A stretch of 64,000 nt of DNA, from NCBI GenBank assembly GCA_000697355.1, contig JNEN01000804.1, forward strand, positions 109,412-173,411. Direction: 5' to 3'. This DNA is from Syncephalastrum monosporum B8922. Taxonomy: Eukaryota; Mucoromycota; Mucoromycetes; Mucorales; Syncephalastraceae. A program made the position numbers and the translations under genes. This document shows, piece after piece, positions 25,922 through 38,008 of this stretch. The notes beneath the pieces were generated by a model, which saw nothing but the letters and a program-made list of their open reading frames with translations, did not search any database and was not told the DNA's origin. Each line of letters begins with the position of its first letter. The first letter of the stretch is position 1.

Positions 25922-28900
25922 TGCTCACGACAAGTCAGTTGTCGTTTATATTTTTAGACGCGCCGAATTTTAGGCATGTTGAAAAATGAATCTCAGTTTC
26001 TTTGCAAGACAACGACAACAAAATCACCACATAGATAAGTTTTCCCGGCTCCTATGATCAAAGTTCAAAGCGTCTATTCTATTAATTCCATGTGGTATTT
26101 ATTATAAGGTTTCATAAGGAAGCTATCACTATGCGCGAAGGTAAATTAAAACTAAAAAGTAAGACGGTCCAAGAATTACGTAAATGATCACACAGAAACG
26201 CTCAGAAGCCATTGGCGCTTCACGACATAGGCGTACTAATTTCTTTCCGCTGCAGCCCGGTCGCTGTTAGTGTTAGTAGATAATGAGGATTACCAAAGTG
26301 CATCCAAGAGGAAAGCATTATCTGAAGATAGAGTCATACATGTGTGATGAATAATATCATACAATTGGTGGGGGTTGCTCTTGGCAAGCTCAGGGGCTAA
26401 AATCACCAGTAGACGTCATACGTGTGCGATAATTATAGCATGACTTCCGTGGATAAACAGGCACCCAGCTCAATGCACACCATTCTCCGCGCATGATAAA
26501 GAGAATGATGGTCATTAAACTAACTATTATTCGATCATCAACCCTAATTTTCTACGACCTGTAAAACAATGGGCGAACTCCTTTTTCTCTCACTCGCCAC
26601 CTATTAAACAATTAGGACTTACGGGTTCAGGAGGATCTTTGTGCGGCAATGTCAAGTAGCATACTACTGCTTCTACGACGTCATAGACGAAACAGAACAT
26701 ATATGCTAGTCAGATAGTAATGGCCATTACTTGGTAAAATATGCAAACCCGGGGAGCATGGGATACCTTCTCTCCTAGTTTGGGCTTCTCACGTATCTGC
26801 TCCAGGCACAACAGATGAAATGAAATCGTACGGAAGGGAAATAAATAAAGGACTTTGGCGGCCAGAACTATTTCATTCTTTCCTTCTCTGATTCTGATGA
26901 TTTTTCTGTGGCAACTTATATAGCAAAATGAGCTTTGTATGAAGCGTATCCATTGATAACAGAACAATAATTATAACTTGCTGTGGTCTTTGCTGTTTAG
27001 GCGTTTACTTAGCGTTAACTGATACATATAGGATTTAACAGCTGTATACTTGTTCTTTATTGAGCCTGAACCCCATTTTAGTACCATTCAGTAACATTCA
27101 TGGACAAAATACGCATGCTCAATATGATGCATTTGAAACGAGTTTGAAAGGAATGACACATATGTGACGTACTTGGCTGGATGAGCAAAACCGTCCGGTA
27201 GTTGCTCACAGTAATCTTTTATTTCTGTAAACAGCGCATCAATGCAATTGGAGAATGCAAAACTGGTGACAGAATAACTCAAGGCGCCGGTCTCCACTGT
27301 TGTGAACCGACGACGTTTCCTCAATTTCTTGGTTTTCTCGGGCGGTGATGCATGTCATATGCTGCCTATAGACATCTTCCCTGTTCTCTAAAATACACAA
27401 GCCAGTCTCATGCCATGGCAGTTATGTAGACGATGGGCTAAATAAACATTCGGCGAATTCAAAAACTGTGCAAGCGTAACACGCAGTGTAAGTACTGGGT
27501 TACAGTCTTTGTTTTTTCATGAACATAGTGCATTTAAAAAGATAGATACTAAAAGCGGGTGCTTTCGAGCAGGAGCCCATCAAAAATTATTCTCAACCAA
27601 AAGGAATAGAACTGAGTGCCATCTGGGAAAGAGTAGGACCAAGCTTCTCGACGCCACACAAAATCGGTACCACATTGAGATGAGAAAGCCGAAGCGGCAA
27701 TCAACAGGAATTGCCTGGAAAGCAGAATACGCCCTTATTCTGAAATAAAAAGAGGCGACGCAGCTCTCGTGCGACGTCTGCCCGTGTAACATGTATGGAA
27801 GGACGAGCATTGACGATATTATCGTGTGGCCAGACTTTCTCTTTCTTCAAAAAATATCCACTCCCTAATTGCGCCATGGACGAGAATTACTTCCCGTCAT
27901 AGGGCGTCCGTGTAGGTCCAGCCCATGCCATCTATTATGATCAGACCATCCTGTGCAATGCCTTGGGCTACTCGTCTGACTCGAAATTTTTTATTTAATG
28001 AAAAAAAAATTCTTGTACACTAAAGTTTGTCTTTTGATTATGTGAGTATACGGGTGTGTGCGCAGCCGATCAAAGCAGGAGAACACAGTGTGCACAGGGG
28101 ATGGGAGAAATCAAGAGTGAGGGGCCCTGGTGGATGCACACATTGGAACTTTTACTATTTTTTTTCTAAAACAATCGCCCACTCAGGCCAATTAGCTCGA
28201 AAATCTCGTGTAACATAACGGTATTTTCATCGTACATAATCTGTAATGGCTCCCAAAGTACGATAAAAGCACACAAGAAGTAGGTGCAAGGTAGTTCTCC
28301 ACGTGTAGACTGTCTGCACAGGGTCTAATTGCGTACTAACCTAAGAGAAGGAGTAGTCAGTGCTTATTGTCTACAAGAAAATTGAAGACGATGATGATGG
28401 CTATGTAAGGCATCGGGCGTTGAATGAGAGCCCGGCAGGTTATTAATGGATAATGGTCTATAAGATGCACTTATGTGTGTATGCGTGTGCGCGGGCGCGC
28501 GCCAAGGCACGGCGAACAATAGTCCGTGAAAGAGGAGATACGGGATAGGCGATCCAACGAACAAAAATAGAAAGCCCATAATATTCTTGTCCTGCATTCA
28601 TTTTTGTGGTCACCCAATCGTTGTGGCCCCTGTCTTGTTCCTTCTTGTGGACTTTTTAAACTCCCACTCCGAGCTGGGTCTTTCCCTTTTTACACTTGTC
28701 CATCTCTTTTTTTCCGGCCACCTTTTCGTCCTCCCCCCTAGCGCTCCTTTTCTTTCTTTTCCTACTTCTTTTCCGCAGGCTTTAGATCACCCCAGCGAAA
28801 AAAACTACAAAAAAAAGACAGGAAGAGAAGGTACGACACTTGAACAGACACAACTTCGTCTACTCTATGACCTTCAGGAACCGAAATTAACAGTAACGCG

Positions 28901-29014
28901 CCTAATTAGCTCGCATCTTTTTTTTTCGCAACCCACACCAATCCTTGCCAACAGAAACTATTTCCCTTCCTTCCAACACACCAACCCTCACCACCTCCAC
29001 AAATCTATTTATCG
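25922..29014. other. Gene-poor spacer, about 3.1 kb
   Basis: No gene I can support. A protein-like minus-strand stretch at about 27173-27345 ending at a good donor is discussed as a finding. A GC-alternating run (GCGCGGGCGCGCGCC) lies near 28490-28505. From about 28610 the plus strand is strongly C/T-rich up to the ATG at 29015, typical of a promoter/leader of a well-expressed fungal gene. Confidence 0.5.
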
Positions 29015-30689
29015 ATGCGCACGACTTTTGTGTGTCTTGCTGCCTTGGCTCAGCTGGCTCTGTCCGCCTTCGCTGAGCCCGAGCCCTATAAGATCCCTCT
29101 GTACGCCCGCTCCAGCGACGGCGGCATCGTCAAAGCTGCTGGTGAGGAGCTGAAGGACGGTGTCCTTGCCGGCAAAGTCGAGATCGGCAACCCCCCTCAG
29201 CAGTTCACCCTCGCTTTCGATACGACCACCGGCTACTCGTGGGTGCGTGGCTCGCGCTGCAAATCCGAAAACTGCCTGGACCGCTGCACGTATTACGCCC
29301 GCCGCTCCGATTCGGCTGTATCGACTGGCAAAAAGTTCTCTGTCGACTATGGCGATGCTTGCGTAGACACCCACGTCTACACTGACACCTTCAAATTTGC
29401 TGGACTGACCGTTGACAACATGCCTTTCGGCGGTGCTTACCGCATGAGCGGTTTTGATACCGGTTTTGATGGCTACCTTGGTCTTGGTCGTGCTGTCGAC
29501 TGGAACGAGACCAAGGTTCACTCTAATCTGATGCGCCGTGATCCCATGTCTTCCTCTGCTTTCGTGTCGAACGCTTATCAAAGCGGCTCTGGCCTCCAGA
29601 GCTCTCAGTTCGGCATGTACACGACTGATAGCAGCAGCAGCGGCGGCGGCAGCAGCGGATTCGACCAGTCGGGCTCTGGCACCTCCAACTCGGGCACCAC
29701 GACGGGTTCCACCGGCACCACCAACTCCGGTTCCACGACTGGCTCGACTACCGGCTCTACTGCCAACGGCAGCAACCCTCCGGCCTCGGGTGCTGTTCCC
29801 TCTGGTGCTGCTTCCTCTGGTGCCGCCGCTTCGAGCGGTGTTGCGCCTGCCGGTTCCTCGGCTGCTGCTAGCTCAGGCGTTGCTCCCGCTGCCTCGAGCG
29901 CTGCCCCAGCTCCCAGCAGCCAGCCCGCTAGCACTGGTTCCACCACCGATGGTGGCTCTTCTGGCGTTACTTCTGGCGGTTTCGGCTTCCAGAAGCGTCA
30001 CAACAACGAGGAAGAACCCGCCGGTTACCTTATCCTTGGTACGCTATCTATACGCTAGCAGCCTAATGAGATGACTAATTTTTTTTTTGCAGGTGGCGTT
30101 GACAAGTCCATGATCAAGGGCGACGTCAACTACATTGCTCTGGCTGACCCCGAGGAAGGCAGCCAGCGTAACTGGGACGTTTGCATCAAAGATGCCGACT
30201 TTGAGGGCGACCTTAGCATCAAGCAGAAGGACAACGCCATTGCTGCCATCACGACCTCGACCAACTACATCACGATGCCCTCGGACCAGGGTAAGTCATT
30301 CATACACTTCTACCGCCTACATGTACTCATATTTATACCAAACTTCAGCCGATCTGTTCCAGAAGAAGTACTGCCTCAAGTTCTATCAAACCACACAGAC
30401 CTACGGCATTAAGTGCTCTGAGGCCAAGAAGTTGCCCCCGCTTAAGCTGACGCTCGAGGACCACATTGTCGAGCTCCCTGCCAAGTACTGGATCCGTACC
30501 GTTGATGCTGATCGCGACTGCTGTGCTACGCGTATCCGCCGCGGTGAGTCGACCCGCGACTGGCAACTGGGTACTGCGTTCACCAATGCCTTCTACACGA
30601 CTTTTGATCCCGAGGGCGAGCGCATTGGTCTGGGCATCAAGAAGGGCCACAGCGATGACGGCCTGAAGATCTACAAGAAGTCGGATTAA
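29015..30689 (+). CDS. Pepsin-family (A1) homologue lacking catalytic residues, Ser/Thr/Ala-rich insert
   Basis: Secreted protein with an aspartic-protease fold but probably no peptidase activity. Exons 29015-30038, 30093-30290 and 30349-30689 give 520 residues. Residues 1-20 are a signal peptide (ends ALSAFA). N-lobe features are clear: GKVEIGNPPQQFTLAFD, then GFDGYLGLGRAVDWNETK. The first active-site triad reads DTT at 69-71 where DTG is required. In the C-lobe the second triad should follow GDLSIKQKDNAIAAI but reads TTS at 395-397, so the second catalytic Asp is gone. Between the lobes, residues about 205-325 are low-complexity Gly/Ser/Thr, then Ala/Ser/Pro repeats, likely an O-glycosylated linker. 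Six or more Cys remain and could form disulphides. There is no hydrophobic C-terminal GPI signal. The frame is fully open and codon use matches its neighbours, so it is a maintained gene rather than a pseudogene. Function unknown. Confidence 0.85.
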
Positions 30690-31443
30690 TTCAACCTGTA
30701 ACACGCTATCCCCCACCCATACAACATCCCACCGTCTCCCCCGAAACTCTCCATTCTGCTCCTCTATATCTCTTTTTCTCTCTTTTTTCTTCATTGCATA
30801 GTCAACCAGACTCCCTATGATTTTCTCTGTTACTATTTAAGATATGAGGAAACCATAAAGTAGACAGATATGTAAGGGTGGATGTCATAGTCTGTCTTTT
30901 TGGTTTTGCTGTCTTTACCAGGAATAATCATTATTATCAAATTAAATGTTACACACTGGCCATACACGAGGGATCAGCGGGCTAGACGCAATAGAAAAGG
31001 TCCAGAAATTCCATTCTGCCGCAGTTCCGAAATTGATAGTGAGATGCCTGCGTTCCAGCGATCCCTCACTGGCTGCAGTACCGCTGTATGCCAGCGCGAG
31101 TGGAGCCATGTCTAGAAACCTGTATGTTCGGCTTTGCAGCGATCGTTTGTCAGCTATTAATTCAGGGGCACAAGCAGGTGCTCAATATGCACGACGTCAT
31201 CGTCCATATTCAATCTCTGCGTAAGCGAGCAATCAACAAAGTGTGCTTGTCTGTATGAAAACAGCAGGTTCAAGAGCAATTTACACACATCTATCTGTGA
31301 AGAAGCAGAAAGAGACGCGTAGGATGAGTATCGAATGGTATTGCTCGTCCATGGACGAACCCTACTCACGAATTATGGTATCAGGACTGGAATAGAGTCA
31401 GCAAAAGACGAGGTCGGTGCTTGAACCGACTTCCCTTTCATCA
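30690..31443. other. Intergenic spacer, about 0.75 kb
   Basis: 3' flank of the pepsin homologue (C/T-rich to about 30795) and upstream region of the release-factor gene. Nothing else supported. Confidence 0.5.
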
Positions 31444-32909
31444 ATGTTTTCAGCATTTGCACCTGTCAAACGGGTGGTATGGAGAGTGGCCCGCTACAGC
31501 ACACAAGGTAAACGTATCACTCTACTGCAGGCAGGGCTGACCACACGGTATTAGCCAATACGCGCATTACGCCTCCACTGCAGGACAAGCTGGCTGCACT
31601 TGCCGCGCGCCATGACACTCTCCTGGCCCAGCTCAACGACAATACCCTCAACTCGAAAGAGCTCACTGAGGCTTCGAAAGAACTTGCCACACTCTCGACG
31701 CCGAGATCCCTTTATGACGATTGGCAAAAGAGCACCCGCGATCTCGCTCAGCTGCGGGACATGATCTCCAAAAACGACGACGATCCCGAAATGCTCGAGC
31801 TTGCCAAAGAGGAATTCAGCGACATTAGCGAACGACTCGGCTCGATCGAGAAGGATCTCGTGACAGAACTAGCACCGAAAGACGTCGCCGATGAAGCAAG
31901 CGCTATTCTGGAGATTCGCGCAGGTGCAGGCGGTGACGAGGCCGCGTTGTTCACAGCGGATATTTCCCGTATGTACGAGCGCTTTGCCCAAATCAACAGA
32001 TGGAAGTGGGAAGTGCTGTCCTTCTCCGAGGAATTGGCTGGCAAAGGTTACAAGGTAAAAGTGTATACTTCTTTTGTAAGTTTAGACCACTCATGATCTG
32101 GATAGGATATTACTGTCAACATTTCTGGACGCAACGTCTTTGGTCAACTCAAGTTTGAGTCTGGCGTTCATCGGTATGTTCTACTGAGACCAAAGAAAGC
32201 ATACACTCATTTCTTTTGCGTTAGTGTGCAACGGGTACCTGCTACCGAGACTCAGGGCCGGATTCACACCTCCACAATCACGGTGGCTATCCTCCCACAG
32301 CCCACCGAGGTATGCATCCCACAAACGATAGCGACAGGCACTCACATTTTTGTCTTCCTTTAGGTCGAGGTACAAATCAGGGACTCTGATCTCCGTGTCG
32401 ATGTCTATCGAGCATCAGGTGCTGGTGGCCAGCATGTCAACACAACGGACAGTGCCGTGCGAATTACCCACGTACCGACAGGTATAGTCGTCGCCATGCA
32501 GGACGAGCGGTCCCAGCATAAGGTAGGTTCAAGCATCCTTTGACCCACAAGCACTAATGGCGTCACGTCTAGAACAAAGCCAAGGCATTGAAGGTGCTTC
32601 GTGCTAAGATTTACGAAATCGAACGCACAAAGTCAGAATCAGCGCGACGCGCATCGCGCAACCAACAGATCGGTTCAGGCAACCGCTCAGAAAAGATTCG
32701 AACTTACAATTACCCCCAGGTAGGAAGGACTCACAAGTAAAAAAAAAAGGAATTTTGTACTCATGCTTGCCGCTCAGAATCGCGTCACGGATCACCGTAT
32801 CAACTTAACCTTGCACGAACTGGAGCCTGTCCTTTCCGGTGAAGCCTTATCACGGGTGATTGAGCCTTTGAAGGAGCATCACGTCAACGAGATGCTGCTT
32901 GAATTATAA
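31444..32909 (+). CDS. MRF1: Mitochondrial peptide chain release factor 1
   Basis: Recognises UAA/UAG stop codons on mitochondrial ribosomes and triggers peptide release. Exons 31444-31507, 31555-32054, 32106-32173, 32225-32309, 32364-32522, 32573-32719 and 32778-32909 join in frame, 384 residues. The first 20 residues ([20 protein letters not shown]) are Arg-rich without acids, a typical mitochondrial presequence. A helical domain follows. [18 protein letters not shown] opens the central domain, and the codon-reading region includes [20 protein letters not shown]. The catalytic GGQ is in [16 protein letters not shown], and the C-terminus contains [20 protein letters not shown], all class-I RF hallmarks. 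An alternative acceptor at 31530 keeps frame but would leave a 23-nt intron, so 31554 is preferred. No frame break seen. Confidence 0.94.
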
Positions 32910-34399
32910 TAGAATAACCCTCCCCTTTACCGCACTTAGGTAGATATCATGTCACTGTATTATAGATGAACGCAAGAAATTTAGAATCGCGAGTCGCATG
33001 TCAATGAGACACAGTCTAAAATTATTAACTGTCAGCAAAGAGCAGCGAATGCAAAATGCGGGTGAGATAATTGGGCTGCATGCTAAATGAAAGAATGCAT
33101 AAGAAGCGGGTCCTAGTTGTAGGCCTTAAAATCACAGATTCTGTAAAGATATTTCAAAAGGAACTTGGAGTGCCTATTGGAGCTCTCGTGTCTTAAATCA
33201 CGTCAAAACAGAAGTACTACCTTGCTGACCGTCGAAAAACAGGAAAAGGAAAGTCGCGTGATGGAATTACTATCGAGTGAGCAACAGAGAAATAAAAGAA
33301 CTGCTGCAGTAGTGAACGCGGCAGATGCTTATCATAATTCAAATTGCACCATTTACTTGTGAACGGCAATCGCTGTATACAGCAGTACATATGTGAAGCG
33401 TGGATGAATTTCTACATCCGTGTGTATAGAACGTAGGCGCACGGGTCAGCCGGATACAGAATTATTTTTGTTGTGTTCGTGTACTGATGGTGGCGCCAAG
33501 CGTGGGTCTTTATGCATGTAAGCTGCATATGTCTCTGTGTGTTTCATGAATCCAGACCAGCATCAAAACAACAACTACATTTTAGTTGCCTACGCCATCC
33601 ACATGATTTCATTGTGACTAAACCTGAGTCTATTACGACAGACACGACAGGTAAACCCATCTAGCGGGTGTGCACAATGGGAGGGAAGAGAAATCTGCTG
33701 TGTGTGGCTGGTGATGGACAAAAATAACCATTCGCACGCGCGCGCTCTTTTACATTGGTCACAGTGGACTGCTCGGTAGAATTGTATCTAATCCCTTGCA
33801 CAAGAAGGAAATGGCGTCAGTTTACCGAATTTGGGTGTTTTGGCGAGTAGCATTTTATTTATTTAACTCCAGACGTGATCTCTACTGCTGCAGCCTATGC
33901 AAAGAAGAAGCCTTCACGATGACGCTGAGTATATGAAAGATACAGGTGCTACTTTTCTTTACCGCCAAAGCAAGTGAACATGCTGAGGTGTTGCCATAAG
34001 CGGAGCGACAAAACCAGATCTGGGGAAAGCAAGGCTTTTTTTTTGCTTTCAGAAATTTCTGTACCTTACCAAAAGGCGCCAAGAAGCGTTTTTCCGCAAG
34101 CCCCGCGAGTAGTTCGGGCCGTAAGAAACAGAAGGTTCGTGTAAACAGGTGTATACTCTGGACTGCATGATGACGTGCGCCACTCGAGCGAAGAGCGCGA
34201 AGCAACGCTCTGTTTTTCGATCTTTAAAACATAAAACTCGTGATGCCCTTTGCGTCTTGGCACTACGCTATGTTTTTGCCAGTTTTGGACTTGTGTAACC
34301 AATTGACATTGGGGATAGTAATAGAAAGGCGGCATCGTTCTCGGCCTATTTGCGATATTGCTTTCTTTCTCTTCTTTTTATTCCTCGGTCTCCATAACC
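32910..34399. other. Gene-poor spacer, about 1.5 kb
   Basis: AT-rich with scattered short open frames and no family similarity. The last 40 bp before 34400 are C/T-rich, consistent with a 5'UTR of the protease gene. Confidence 0.5.
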
Positions 34400-36023
34400 A
34401 TGCGCCTCATCACATCTGCACTAGCTTTGCTGGTGGCAGCATCTGCCGTGACAGCCACACCCATCAGCGCATCGGACGACGGAAAGCCTCTGGTTCGTCT
34501 TCCCCTTGTACGCAAACCGCGCACGGTGGACATGCTGACAGCGCGGCGGCAACGAAGCTCGCCTCACCTCAACAAGCGTGACCCTTTTCAAACATCGCTT
34601 TACAATGATGAAGGCTCGCAGTACCTTGTCGAAGTTGGCATCGGCTCGCCCGCGCAGAACTTTACTGTCACTCTTGATACTGGCAGGGAAAAGAAAAACA
34701 ATACACTCTATTTTGGAAAAGACAAACTAAAAAGGGATGTCATCATTACTGCTGCCATTGCTTTTCATTAGTGCTGACTTGTGGGTGCCCTCAAGCGCAT
34801 GTCCGACAAGCCAGTGCCCCTACACACGTTTCGACAGCAACAGCTCATCCACATTCAAGACCACCAGCCAAAACTTTGGCATCCAATACGGTATTGGCTC
34901 GGTCAATGGCTCTTACGTAACGGACACGGTTACGGTGGCCGGTGCCTCGGTTCAAAATCAAAAGTTTGGTTTAGCGGTCAGCACAGCTGACATCCTGACA
35001 CAATCGACCACCGTCGGTGGCAGCGGCTCGGATACACCTAGCGTAAACGCGTCTTCTTCGGGCGTCCAAGCAAACGGCATTCTCGGCCTCGGCTACCCGC
35101 AATTGACGGCGGGTACGAACTTTGGCGAGTCGCCGTATAATCCATTTGTGTTCAACCTTGTCGAGCAAAAGATCATCTCCGATTCTGTGTTTTCGGTGTA
35201 TATGAACAATGCGAACAAGGAAGGCTGGGTGGGCGAAGTCATCTTTGGCGGCACCGACAGCAGCAAATACAGCGGTGACCTGACATATCTGCCCGTGGCC
35301 CAGTTAACAACGAGCAGTAGTCCCCTGGACTCTTTATTTGGTGGTGGCAGCAGCAGCTCCTCGTCGTCGAACAATGGATATTACTACTGGATGGTGTACG
35401 GCCAGGGTATTGCCGTGTCCAACCCAGCCTCGAGCTCTGTCTCCGCCAACCACACACTCAGCTCGGTGGCTCCGTTCATCATCGACACAGGCACCACCCT
35501 CACGTATCTGCCGACCCAAATCGCGGAGGACGTTGCCGTCGCTATTGCCGGTGACAACCGCGTTCAGTTGGATTCACAATCGTCCACTTTTGTCACCGAC
35601 TGCAGCGCCGCCAACTCCAAGGCGGCCCTCCAGCTCCAAATGTCGCCGTCCGGCTCGGTGAGCGACAGCCCCGTGACGCTCACCGTGCCTGCATCTGAAC
35701 TTGTTATCCCACTCGACGCGCTGACCATCGAGGATGCCACGGTCTGCATGCTCGGCATCGCGCCCCTCAGCACGTCCTCCTCCTCCAGCTCGAGCATGTC
35801 CTCGGAAATGTTCCTCATTGGCGACTCGGTCCTCCGCAGTGCCTATCTCGTGTTTGACATTGGACAGAACCGCATTGGCTTTGCTGCGGCGAACGGTGTC
35901 GGCGGCAGCGTCAACGGCGTGAATGGCACTTCGAGCTCCGCAGCACCAACAACATTGGCGGGTCGAGGCTCGTCTTGGGCAGCGTTAACATTGGCGGTGG
36001 CCGCCGCCTCTGCCCTGTTCTAA
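34400..36023 (+). CDS. GPI-type aspartyl protease (A1, yapsin-like) with abnormal splice donor
   Basis: Cell-surface or secreted endopeptidase. Exons 34400-34686 and 34772-36023 give 512 residues. A signal peptide (MRLITSALALLVAASAVTA) and a propeptide ending with a kexin-type KR (SSPHLNKRD) precede the mature N-lobe YNDEGSQYLVEVGIGSPAQN. The first catalytic site is split by the intron: LDTG|SADLWVPSSACP. The second site is PFIIDTGTTLTYLP, intact. A Ser-rich loop (LFGGGSSSSSSS) and GDLTYLPVAQ follow the family plan. The C-terminus has Ser/Thr-rich spacer plus a hydrophobic tail ending AALTLAVAAASALF, a GPI signal. Oddity: the intron would start GG (ggaaaag) at 34687, not GT, while its acceptor cattag is normal. 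Without splicing a TAG ends the frame at 34771. The neighbour at 36294 has the same intron with a normal donor. Confidence 0.82.
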
Positions 36024-36293
36024 AGATATAAATGTAGTATATAAGATACCTGTAACATCACTTTGCATACACTGTTGCATTTGCCGAGAGGAATGGCTCT
36101 ATTTTGTTTTTTGTTATATTCTAAATTAGAAACGTTTGCCGGTTTCCGTGCCGGCAAGGGGCGGTGCGTCAACCCACATTCCAAGCCCTTTTTTTATCCG
36201 TAATGTATGCCACTCGGCATACACAACGCACACCATGTATAGTGATCATCCGAGAGTGCCTTTTCTTCTATTATTTATTAAATTTCCCTCACC

Positions 36294-37907
36294 ATGAGGG
36301 TGCACTGGATCAGTCTACTGACGGTCGGATGGGTCTTTCTCTTGCTTCCTCTTGGTACGAATGCCAAGTCTTCTCCCATCCGTCTGCCACTCCGCAAACG
36401 CGGGAAAACCAAGGAGCGTAACCACATGCTCAGCAGACGGCAAAACCATATCGCCTTGGCTTCTCAGCTTTACAATGACGGCGGGTCCGAGTACCTCGTC
36501 ACCGTGGGCATTGGCTCACCCCCTCAGAATTTCACCGTCGCTCTGGATACAGGAAGGTGAGCCGTAGCCATGTTGATACCATTGCCTAGAATATTGATCG
36601 CAGGTTTTCTTTCTTTCTTTTCTTTTCGTTTCGGCTTCTTTGTATATGTATTCAGCGCTGACCTGTGGGTGCCATCCGCAGCTTGTCCTACTAAGGAATG
36701 CCCGTACGCACGCTTCGACCCGAGCCAATCCAGTACTTATCAGCGCACCAATCGCCCGTTCGACATTGCGTACGGCACCGGTAGTGCAAACGGCACCTAC
36801 GTTATTGACGCGGTCCAAGTCGGTGGGGTGCGTGTATCGCAGCAACAGTTCGGGCTTGTCAGCACTACTGAAAGCATCATATTGCAGGGCGACAAGAATA
36901 CCGCCGCCAATGGCATTCTCGGCATTGGCTATCCAGAGCTCACCTCATCCTCGTCGACGTATGACCCATTCGTGTTCAATATGGCAAAACAAGGTCTTAT
37001 TCCTGAGGCTATCTTCTCCATACACATGGGGTCCTTGTACGATAGCGGATGGTCTGGCGAAATCGTCTTCGGTGGCATCAACCATGATAGACTCATAGGC
37101 CAAGTGAAATATGCCCCGGTGGCTCGACTCGATATTCAAGACAAGCCGACGTATGCTTACTGGATGCTTTACGGTAGCGGCGTACGAGTTGTCGTGGACA
37201 ACGGCAGCGCAGTCAGCGGTGACGACTACGAACAAGAGAACGCCGCGTCAGACCCATCAGAACTGCTTCGTGTGCCATTTCCAGAAGCGCGTGGCGTTAT
37301 AATCGATACTGGCACGACATTGACGTACATGGAGTCGACACTAGCAGAGCAAATTGTACTGAGTATAGCAGGACCCGACCACGCCGTGTTCGATGCCACA
37401 TCGGGCACGTTTGTGGTAGATTGCGCGCTGGCGAGCAACCATCCGCCCAGGCCGAGAGCGCTTATAGAACTGTCCTTTGCCCGAAACACGTCGAATGAGA
37501 GCGTGCTGCGTCTTCGTTTACCTGTGCGTGACCTGATGATCCCGCTCGACACGGACGAGCTCGAGACGGCCTCACTATGTATGTTTGGGATTGCGCCCTG
37601 GAAAGGCGAAGGAGCCATGGCACTGAGTAACGCGGGTATGATTCTCATTGGTGACTCCATCCTGCGGTCGACGTATCTGGTGTTTGATATGGCCAAGAAC
37701 CAGATCGGCATAGCACCTGCTATCAACTCGTCTGCGGCGGTGACAGGCAGCATAGATTATGACAGCTTGCGGCCTGTCCAGAAGGACGACGGACGACAGC
37801 AGACGGGCCAGCACGCGACCACCACTGCGCCGATGTCATCGGCTGCCAATAGGAATCAGGGTGGTCTGTGCTTCGTGGTGCTAGTCTCAATTCTGTATTC
37901 CCTGTAA
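36294..37907 (+). CDS. GPI-type aspartyl protease (A1), tandem paralogue
   Basis: Surface endopeptidase, tandem duplicate of the preceding gene 270 bp upstream. Exons 36294-36556 and 36656-37907 give 504 residues. Signal peptide MRVHWISLLTVGWVFLLLPL is followed by a basic propeptide with RKR and SRR dibasic sites, then YNDGGSEYLVTVGIGSPPQN. The first active site ALDTGSADLWVPSAACP is split by the intron at exactly the same codon position as in the paralogue. The second is GVIIDTGTTLTYME. NGILGIGYPEL and MILIGDSILRSTYLVFD mark the lobes. The C-terminus is Ser/Thr-rich then hydrophobic (GGLCFVVLVSILYSL), a likely GPI signal. Here the donor is a normal gtgagc. Second exons of both paralogues happen to be 1252 nt long. 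Both catalytic aspartates are intact. Confidence 0.93.
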
Positions 37908-38008
37908 AGCAGGAAGAGCAGTTGGCGGCCCCTTAAAGGGCCCGTGATTATTTTGTTTTGATTGAACGGGGCGGTTCCCAGTTACTCATTCTATTACCAT
38001 TAACTACC

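Noticed and set aside
31405..31425. T-arm-like hairpin (GTCGG..CCGAC around TTCAAGCA) just before MRF1
   Set aside because: The loop is eight rather than seven nucleotides and no anticodon or D arm can be folded beside it.
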